Assembly: GCA_964457935.1 (NCBI GenBank)
Contig: CAYWFC010000003.1
Coordinates: forward strand, 1 to 45,139
Direction of reading: 5' to 3'
DNA length: 45,139 nucleotides
Origin: STF1-107 sp964457935
Lineage (GTDB): Bacteria; Bacillota; Clostridia; Christensenellales; UBA1242
Under the pieces are notes generated by a model that saw only the letters and a program-made list of their open reading frames with translations, ran no database searches and was not told the DNA's origin. Below are positions 38,801 to 45,139 of this stretch, in pieces. The position numbers and the translations under genes were made by a program. Each line of letters starts with the position of its first letter. Positions within the stretch are counted from its first letter, which is position 1.

Positions 38801-41800
38801 ATTTGGACAAGCAGACTAAGACTTTGTCCTGGTCGGTATATCCTACCAATGCGTACAACAAGAACCTGCGTTACGTGGCATTTGATAAAAACGGCTCTAT
38901 CAGCCAAGCCACAGATATAGTAAAGATAAATGGCAACACTATCACTGCACAAGGCACTGGTGTGGCGTATGTATTGGTAGTGCCGGAAGATTGCTTCGAG
39001 ACGGCTATGCCAGAGAACTACATAGACGTCAATAATCTGTCATTCTTGCGCGACGGGGCATCGTACAAAATCATCAAAGTGAATGTCACTGACGGCTCGT
39101 ATGACAACCCTTATACTCTGTCGTCAGTCCAAGACATATTGGATATGAATACTGTCGAGGGCTTGACCAAGCACTACGTGCTGACCAATGACATCAATAT
39201 GGGCGGTCAGACTGTAGTATTGGGCGCTGTGGGTGGTAAATTGATACCATTCACTGGTAGCATACGCTCACAAGGGGGCGAAGATGAACAACCCATCTAC
39301 ACTATCAGTGGCATCAAATTAATCTCAGAACGAGCCAAAGACGGTATATATTTTAATTATTATAATTTCATATACAAATTAGAAAGAACTGGAGAAAGCA
39401 CTGATGATGACCACTCTGGCGAGATCAGCAATGTGAAGTTTAATTATTCGCTAGACTTAAAGACTACTAATGAAAACCCTGAGAATTATTACATCGGGCT
39501 GATAGGTATCAATGCAGGCACATTAAACAATGTATTGGTCGATGTAGACAATGTGACAGTCACTGTGGAAAGCAGTGCCTATATATACCTAGGGTTATTG
39601 ACTGCGATGAATGCAGGCGCTATCACCATAGATAACGCCAATGTAATAGGCGCTACTGGCAAGATCACTGTGACGGCAGATGTAGATGAGAATAGAAACC
39701 AATATTACATTGGTGGACTGGTAGGATACAATACTGGCACTATCACTGGTGCGGTACAGTATGATGAAAATCCTACTACTGGCAGTGGCTTTGATAATCT
39801 CCAAGATGCCAAACTACTCAATGCAGGCGCTATCACTGATGTGAATATAGTATTTAGTGATACGAATAATTGTCAAAATACCTATGTCGGCGGAGTAGTG
39901 GGAGATAATGATAATGGTAAGATATCTAGCGTATACGCCACTGGCTCTGTGCAGGGTACAAACAATGTGGGCGGTATCGTAGGACGCAATAATGGCGGTA
40001 ACTCCAAAAAAATATTCCCTATTATTGATAATATTAGTGTCGGAAGTGTAGGCGACTACCAAATCACTAAAAGTTATACCACCACCACTGTGAAAGGCAC
40101 GATATACGTAGGCGGTGTAGTAGGCCATGACACAAACGGCAAATATTATCTAGTCAATAGCGAAATGTATTCGTCCAAGACTACTACATACAGTGCATAC
40201 ATCGTAGGCGAGCAGTACTTAGGTGGCTTCGCTGGATATATGACAGGCTCTGCTGTAGCATATAGCTACGTAGCGACATACAGGGCGTCCAGCGTGAAGA
40301 CATACGAATATCTCGCTGACGTGATGATAGATAACGATACTGGAGTAAGCGAAGACTTCTACTACGTAGGTGGCTTCGCTGGATATATGGCGAACACCGA
40401 GACATTGGCATCTAGCGTCAATGCCAAAGTGTATGTGAAGGTAAGTAATTACGACACGAAATCTATATACGCCGGTATGTATGCAGGATACAGCACAGGC
40501 AAACTGCGCTATGGCTATACTCGTGGCGTGATGTATGTGGATGGTGATAATATTAAGTCACAATACAATCTAGCACAGATATTTAATATTGGTAATAATG
40601 GTAAATATAGCGAAACGTACTCTATAGCGACATGCAATGTAAACAATACGTTTACACCTACAGTGATAGATGAGAATAATTATGGCAACCATTTTGCTAA
40701 AAACGCTAACACCAACAGTGGCTATCCTTATCTAATCAGTCCACTGGGTGAGAACAAGCCATTGACTATCGAGGCACCTATCGAAGTAAGTATATCGCTA
40801 AAAGACATTACGCAATCTAAAAAAGACACAGTGCAAGATATCAGCACTAGGTACATCAAGATAGACGACAGTACTATCGCGCTAATGATGTACAAATTAG
40901 AATCAGTGCTATCTACAGATGTGGACACCAGCACACTGCTGAGAAAAGCCAATCGTGGCATCAATACATTCTCATTGGCTAATTTGTACGAAGTAATGGT
41001 AAAACCTGCCGGCACTAGACTATCTAGGCTGGGCGTCAAGGTGGACGACAGCTCCAAGGTAGAGGTCACATCTGACGGCAAGATAGTGCTGAAAGACACT
41101 GGCAAAGTGACATTGACTATATTCTCGCTATTGGACGAAAATCAAAAGAGCACAGTCACTATCCACATCATAGACGCTATCAATATCACTCAAAACACCG
41201 ATACCACTGCCGGAGCGGACGGCTTCAATCTATATTACAACGCCAACACAGACAATAGCGCCTATACTGTAGACAAAAAGTACATCCGCCTAGAGGTGGG
41301 CACCGGTACACTATTGAGAGAGAAATTCTCTAATGTAGTCGAATATGACGGCATTCGGTATACTTACAGAGCGAATACTGAGAATACGGCGGTAGAGTAT
41401 ACTACTAGTGGCGATGACGGATATATCGAGATAAATGGCAAGAAATTCGATAAAAGTGGTAGCATTTTCATCGAGAAAGGCGATAAATACGACATATCTG
41501 CTGTAAAGAAAATGAATGAAGACGATTCACTCACTATCACAGCAGAGCCTTATCTAGTGATAGCAGGTGAACGGTACAAACTATCGGAAGTATTTAGTGG
41601 CATACTGGGTGCATCTAATCTCGACAAGACATTCTATGTCGTCACCAGAAAAGGGGTACAATCTATCCACTCCACAGTGAGCGAGATGTCTATCTCATCT
41701 AACAACGGTCAGAGTATGTCGCTGTATGTGGACACTGACGAGAAAGACAGTGCAGAACTAAAAGTAACAGTGACTAAGTCTGGCAAAGAATTAAAAATAG

Positions 41801-44800
41801 AAGAAGATACAGTAAATGGAATATTTACAGTAGATAAGACATTTACTTATACAATATCAGACAATAAAAACACTGACGACATGCTGAGATATGACATAGA
41901 TTTCGCAGTATTGCCTACTGTATATGTCACAGATACCAGTGTGTATGACCTGACATTCAGTGTGGGCGAGAAGTCATGCTCTATGAGACTATCTGTCATC
42001 CCTGAGGATATCATCAATATCAGTGCAGTGAATTATATGACAGAGAGAAAAGATTCAGTCGCTGATGACCCTGCCAATGTATTCGTATGCAGTGAGACAC
42101 AGTCGAATGAAGTATTGCCGGGCAACGAGTACGGCAGTGTGCTGAAGATCACTATCACTCCTAGTCAGGCGCATTATGACTATCTGGTGCTGACTAATAC
42201 TAACTACGACATCAATGTGATGTTTAGGCAAGTGTATTATGATGAAGAGAAATCTTCTACCTATAACTACCGCTACATCAGTGTGGCTGAGACTATTGAG
42301 AGCGGTATCAACCGCATAGTATTGAACAAAAAGTCATACAAAGGCGGACAAGTATCAGCGGACAACTTCGTGCAGACGTATTATGTACGCGTCATCATAT
42401 CTAGTGGCGACGACAACGCTGACCTAGACCTAAATATAGTGCCATACATAGGGAAAACGGCGATTAGTGAAGGCACTACTATCAGGCTACGCACTATCAT
42501 GCTACCGCAGATAAGTCTGGCGTACATTGACCCATTGTCGAATGAGAAGACTGGCAATGAGAACAACCCTGTGCCAGTGGCATTGCACGCAAAAGCGCGT
42601 ATCAAGGTGGATGTGGCGCACACTGACGGCACTGAGCCTGTGTGGGAAATTGAAGGCGAAAATAGAGATAACTATGATATAGAAATAGACGAATACGGCA
42701 GATATTATCTTATCACAGAGGGTGGCAATGTCGGCGACACAGTGACAGTCACTATGACAGTGAAGAACACCATACGTGGCATGGTGAAGACGTCGCAAGA
42801 CAGCATTACATTCAAGATACAGAACGCTGTCATACATGGTATCAGTGTGGAGAGAGTGTATAATGGCAAGTTTAGTGGCAATTTCGGCGAGAAATATCAG
42901 CTGAGAGCGTACTTCGCGCCTAATGACATCAGCTACTATGATAGTGGCAGTATCAATGTCAAAACGTATTATGATGATGCTAATGAAGAATTCATAAAGA
43001 ATATCTTATCTACAATCAATATAAATATTAACTACTGGGCGTACTATGCTGATGATGAGTGGTCTACTGATTTGCCTGACAACAACGATATACGCATCAC
43101 TCATGACACGCTGATATATCTACAAGGGCTGACCAACAAAGTCAATGGCAACAAGATAAGAGTGCAGTTTAATTATGAGTTTGAAGGTAATAATCCAAAA
43201 CTCACAGATGACGCTGTATATACGTGTGAATGTGTATTCAAGATAGAGTTTAGCACTCCTACGTCGCTGTATTCTGCCTTGCCTGTGTATGATGCGGAGT
43301 ATTTCATCAATGAGATGAGCCCTGAGTATCATTACATATTGATGAATGACATAGTGCTGACGGATTACACTCCGCTAGACATCGAATTGGCTAGTTTCGA
43401 CGGCAATGGACACACTATTACTATAGAGAGTTTCGACCTAGAGACGCCATTCGTCGAAGAAAACAACATCACTGCTAATCTCGGCTTGTTTGCGAGAGTT
43501 TACAGCGGTATGGTGGTGCAAAATGTCACTGTAGTGGTGCCAAACAGCATAAACATAGTGACCGAACTGGGCGAAAAGACTAATGTAATATCTAATCTCA
43601 CATATGGCGGTATCACTGCGGAAAACAATGGTATCATCACCAACTGTGAAGTGAAATCAAACGCTGATAATAATGATACGTTGATATTCAATATCAATAC
43701 ATCCACGACGCTAGACGTGAGTCTGACTGCCACTATAGGCGGTCTGGTCGGGGTGAACAACTCCACTGGCTACATCACTCACAGCAGAGTGAGTCATGCT
43801 ATCGTAGGCTACGGCGATTTGGCGGGCGTGGTGTGCGAGAATGGAGGTAGTATCGCGTCGTGCACATTTGAGGGCAAGAAGGTCCTAAACGCGACTGCAG
43901 AGTATTATTCGTCATACAAGACTGCCGGTATGGCTGTGCGAAATGACGGCAAAATCACTATGTCTTATGTCACAGGTGGAGCATCCAAATCTGCTGTGAA
44001 CAGCAACAATGACCACCTAAGGGCATTGGACGGCCTGATAAAGAGCGCCGGCAACTGTGCAGGCTTCGTGTATACGAACAACAACTTCATCGAAGACTGC
44101 TACGCTGACATACCTATTGAGAGCAGTGCATACATCTCGGGATTCGTATTCGAGAATAATTACATAATGTCTAGATGTATATCGCTATGTAAATTCGAGA
44201 AGAGTGAGTTTTATGCACCGTTAGTGGGCGTGAATAGCGACGGCGAGCCATTGCTGGGTGACGGCAGTGACATCAGTGATTGCTATTACCTGAATGGCAA
44301 TATAGGCGCGACCAAGCGCTCTCCTGGTAAGGGCATAACACCAGATGAATTTACAGGGAATGGCAATAAGATATACGCACATTTCTCGTTTGGCGAAGAC
44401 GGCAAGGGCGTGTGGCAGATGACCACATACAATAATGCTCAAAAGCCTACTATCGTCAGTGCGAGCGAGCGTATCAATCCTACTAAAGTACTGTCCTATG
44501 TGGAGAATGGGCATTATTACTATAGTGGTGCGCAGAACAACAATCTCGGCTCCAAAAATAATCCTTACATCATATATGACACTGAGAGTTTCAATACTTA
44601 TCTCGGTGGGCAAAATGTGGACATCGTCAATGGCTATTTCAGGATAGTCAGCGACATAGACTTTATGGTGTTACGCGACAATCCTGCTACTAGCACCAAG
44701 ACATTCGTGGGTAGTCTCGAAGGCAACAATATGGTATTGTCTAATATCACTATTTATACCAAAGAGAAGCGGAACAACATCGGACTATTCGGGCAGATAG

Positions 44801-45139
44801 GTAGCGAGATGGGCGATATGTCCACTGTGGTGAAAAATCTCAACATCGCACCGTCATCATTGCTGGCGACTGACGCCAATAATGTGGGCGTGCTAGCAGG
44901 TACGCTGTACAATGCGACTGTCAACAACGTCGCTATAGACAATGCCAATGCGACAGTGGTGGGCAGGAATGCAGTCGGTGGCGTATTCGGACAGATGAAA
45001 GGGCGCTTCGCTGTCAACGACATATCCACCAATGTCAGTGCCAATGCTTCGTATAGGTACGTGACAGCGAATAAATATGAACTAGATATCAGAAATAACG
45101 ACGCCAACCTATCTAATATATCTTATGCAGGCGGTATAG
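35812..45139 (+). CDS. Giant surface lipoprotein with Ig-like and GLUG/beta-helix modules (3' end outside window)
   Basis: The frame stays open to the window edge, giving at least 3,109 residues. A lipoprotein signal (Lys-rich start, hydrophobic core, FFVGC with Cys23) implies anchoring outside the membrane. Much of the chain is repeated beta-sandwich-like sequence rich in Thr, Asp, Tyr and Asn, with bacterial Ig-like traits (LDVLPSDAQ, KLDVSVSPADAK, ITAQGTGVAYVLV). At least three beta-helix modules start with a NPYxL/I- or DGNGHTI-type block: about residues 1099-1640, 2480-2800 and 2910 onward. The first contains GLUG-like repeats (YIGGLVGYNTGTITG, YVGGVVGDN, NVGGIVGRN). Such modules occur in adhesins and glycan-binding surface proteins. 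Cargo or ligand is unknown. AAGGTG precedes ATG. Confidence 0.88.
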   Translation, partial: MKKICSILMLSLVLVCGMFFVGCKDDYDKAKLTYDDIETGISLEIDSDDPTLATTTIDVKMNDFDKKIEKQFIIYSVPSELISKDYSVEIDGDTAHITITAITAGSGSLVVALKENMSVKLEIPLDVICHIKNVELVYNSMYITMYENSVGNYVFNFANLALTPTNTTDTLRWQLVDDPSHPIREVTEGWYWWSMDDLYSLSGGGVWVTGGTLPHDGEKELAIYCPETNHILFYGTSVVDGWVTKFYPEVMNPKDGSNVNEGMEDKVFSLTFCKIYAQNELALSSTTHGGEEGIISAPVVLLTNYGEKSEGAYYNTTDITVQTKSDVRDNNGIKVGVQYAPISENYSVYAYSTDPKSVHIEKLSHNSFRIKAIQKTDYDVTNYIVFQVYRARFENSGLIPTTINMPYTVTAFSNKFTMTAEKQDVAISQTTVGGVTKYTATYDLYDVYNNADGAVVKFDMTPIDALPNFRYYTITLQKECLQNDGNIYTDDTFSTVQDYTNTNQYQLIFMYKGMYLKFYDAGEYFVSEPISANDTINVRYTTIQGDTAVKPTITLNNYVMSKYGYDFSYFGELGASLDVVFNLQKGVEDIEVLPVPDNTEKMFVSEVGYDGGDQYFYLALTDAYGNTLTSEVSLNISTNSPYCAVGQKGNDGKIVYAQQFAWTTDLDDGKIYFQTTRVGDYTIYVRHANGKSVAIPVKSYDKPTDVTMSVLNATNNSYLLLTGEKSVTKKIDAGTTECDFEAKIATNSEMRLALDVLPSDAQISNIRYDLSRPLTSDGGERDTASMYVSASHDSLDALTIKAGNFGTIIDGARYFVWVDVIVEYTYYESDEVEHFVEKTGELTFTIKLFIFVPVQNVTLNYSYINAKSENSVGYYDSDLAKIKLDVSVSPADAKNYLDEYSDESTDTEILSEDRKFKYILSNIYVYCDAGQFVCAINDDNITGTTNITVSVKQNNRTFYQTCTVNIQKATRVDSLRLNTYLPVDADGYSYISFKSTDLDKQTKTLSWSVYPTNAYNKNLRYVAFDKNGSISQATDIVKINGNTITAQGTGVAYVLVVPEDCFETAMPENYIDVNNLSFLRDGASYKIIKVNVTDGSYDNPYTLSSVQDILDMNTVEGLTKHYVLTNDINMGGQTVVLGAVGGKLIPFTGSIRSQGGEDEQPIYTISGIKLISERAKDGIYFNYYNFIYKLERTGESTDDDHSGEISNVKFNYSLDLKTTNENPENYYIGLIGINAGTLNNVLVDVDNVTVTVESSAYIYLGLLTAMNAGAITIDNANVIGATGKITVTADVDENRNQYYIGGLVGYNTGTITGAVQYDENPTTGSGFDNLQDAKLLNAGAITDVNIVFSDTNNCQNTYVGGVVGDNDNGKISSVYATGSVQGTNNVGGIVGRNNGGNSKKIFPIIDNISVGSVGDYQITKSYTTTTVKGTIYVGGVVGHDTNGKYYLVNSEMYSSKTTTYSAYIVGEQYLGGFAGYMTGSAVAYSYVATYRASSVKTYEYLADVMIDNDTGVSEDFYYVGGFAGYMANTETLASSVNAKVYVKVSNYDTKSIYAGMYAGYSTGKLRYGYTRGVMYVDGDNIKSQYNLAQIFNIGNNGKYSETYSIATCNVNNTFTPTVIDENNYGNHFAKNANTNSGYPYLISPLGENKPLTIEAPIEVSISLKDITQSKKDTVQDISTRYIKIDDSTIALMMYKLESVLSTDVDTSTLLRKANRGINTFSLANLYEVMVKPAGTRLSRLGVKVDDSSKVEVTSDGKIVLKDTGKVTLTIFSLLDENQKSTVTIHIIDAINITQNTDTTAGADGFNLYYNANTDNSAYTVDKKYIRLEVGTGTLLREKFSNVVEYDGIRYTYRANTENTAVEYTTSGDDGYIEINGKKFDKSGSIFIEKGDKYDISAVKKMNEDDSLTITAEPYLVIAGERYKLSEVFSGILGASNLDKTFYVVTRKGVQSIHSTVSEMSISSNNGQSMSLYVDTDEKDSAELKVTVTKSGKELKIEEDTVNGIFTVDKTFTYTISDNKNTDDMLRYDIDFAVLPTVYVTDTSVYDLTFSVGEKSCSMRLSVIPEDIINISAVNYMTERKDSVADDPANVFVCSETQSNEVLPGNEYGSVLKITITPSQAHYDYLVLTNTNYDINVMFRQVYYDEEKSSTYNYRYISVAETIESGINRIVLNKKSYKGGQVSADNFVQTYYVRVIISSGDDNADLDLNIVPYIGKTAISEGTTIRLRTIMLPQISLAYIDPLSNEKTGNENNPVPVALHAKARIKVDVAHTDGTEPVWEIEGENRDNYDIEIDEYGRYYLITEGGNVGDTVTVTMTVKNTIRGMVKTSQDSITFKIQNAVIHGISVERVYNGKFSGNFGEKYQLRAYFAPNDISYYDSGSINVKTYYDDANEEFIKNILSTINININYWAYYADDEWSTDLPDNNDIRITHDTLIYLQGLTNKVNGNKIRVQFNYEFEGNNPKLTDDAVYTCECVFKIEFSTPTSLYSALPVYDAEYFINEMSPEYHYILMNDIVLTDYTPLDIELASFDGNGHTITIESFDLETPFVEENNITANLGLFARVYSGMVVQNVTVVVPNSINIVTELGEKTNVISNLTYGGITAENNGIITNCEVKSNADNNDTLIFNINTSTTLDVSLTATIGGLVGVNNSTGYITHSRVSHAIVGYGDLAGVVCENGGSIASCTFEGKKVLNATAEYYSSYKTAGMAVRNDGKITMSYVTGGASKSAVNSNNDHLRALDGLIKSAGNCAGFVYTNNNFIEDCYADIPIESSAYISGFVFENNYIMSRCISLCKFEKSEFYAPLVGVNSDGEPLLGDGSDISDCYYLNGNIGATKRSPGKGITPDEFTGNGNKIYAHFSFGEDGKGVWQMTTYNNAQKPTIVSASERINPTKVLSYVENGHYYYSGAQNNNLGSKNNPYIIYDTESFNTYLGGQNVDIVNGYFRIVSDIDFMVLRDNPATSTKTFVGSLEGNNMVLSNITIYTKEKRNNIGLFGQIGSEMGDMSTVVKNLNIAPSSLLATDANNVGVLAGTLYNATVNNVAIDNANATVVGRNAVGGVFGQMKGRFAVNDISTNVSANASYRYVTANKYELDIRNNDANLSNISYAGGI

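Overview
The window looks like chromosomal DNA of a low-GC, endospore-forming member of the Clostridia, probably an uncultured gut lineage. This rests on spoIIE, a yabP-yabQ-divIC cluster, and housekeeping genes in a Bacillus-like order (rpsO-pnp-ylxY, then ftsK/spoIIIE, pgsA, recA). The lineage is my inference from gene content and codon use; no 16S gene is present. Coding DNA has moderate GC and intergenic DNA is very AT-rich. Ile is often ATA, but rpsO mostly uses ATC.

Layout. 1-840: no gene; an array of about five degenerate 166-190 bp units, each with conserved hairpins, probably entering from outside the window. 921-2125: tRNA-Trp and trpS, divergent, each with a near-consensus promoter. 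2397-5746: a three-gene operon of free-standing condensation-type acyltransferase, AMP-forming ligase and acyl carrier protein, the best candidate here for an undescribed biosynthetic system. 5931-6650: a DUF421 membrane protein on the opposite strand. 6812-9513: two phage-tail-like proteins without a prophage around them, one built of about 28 16-residue repeats and one with BspA-type leucine-rich repeats. 9831-10979: a small Smr-domain protein and a membrane-anchored protein of unknown function, both apparently made from leaderless or nearly leaderless mRNAs. 11049-20910: rpsO, pnp, a YlxY-type polysaccharide deacetylase, ftsK/spoIIIE, pgsA, recA and recN.

20980-22365: two tandem paralogous regulators, each with two HTH_XRE domains, divergent from two previously unlisted small proteins (44 and 55 aa). 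22494-23990: a CYTH-like protein and a YugP-type zinc peptidase. 24209-26605: a membrane-anchored coiled-coil protein ending in eight AT-hook motifs, followed by tandem repeats partly derived from the 3' end of the neighbouring DUF1858 gene. 26951-28054: DUF1858 protein and an SPFH-like zinc-ribbon protein. 28157-30124: LtaS-type lipoteichoic acid synthase. 30241-33174: spoIIE and an ankyrin-like protein. 33490-35640 (minus): yabP, yabQ, divIC-like, a (d)CMP-kinase-like NTPase and nadE. 35812-end: a lipoprotein of more than 3,100 residues with Ig-like and GLUG/beta-helix modules, cut by the window edge.

The genes fall into a conserved information-processing and DNA-repair core, a sporulation/division set (spoIIE, yabPQ, divIC, ftsK), an envelope set (pgsA, ltaS, ylxY, giant lipoprotein) and several accessory units of unknown purpose. 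All calls come from reading the sequence and remembered family motifs; no database search was run.
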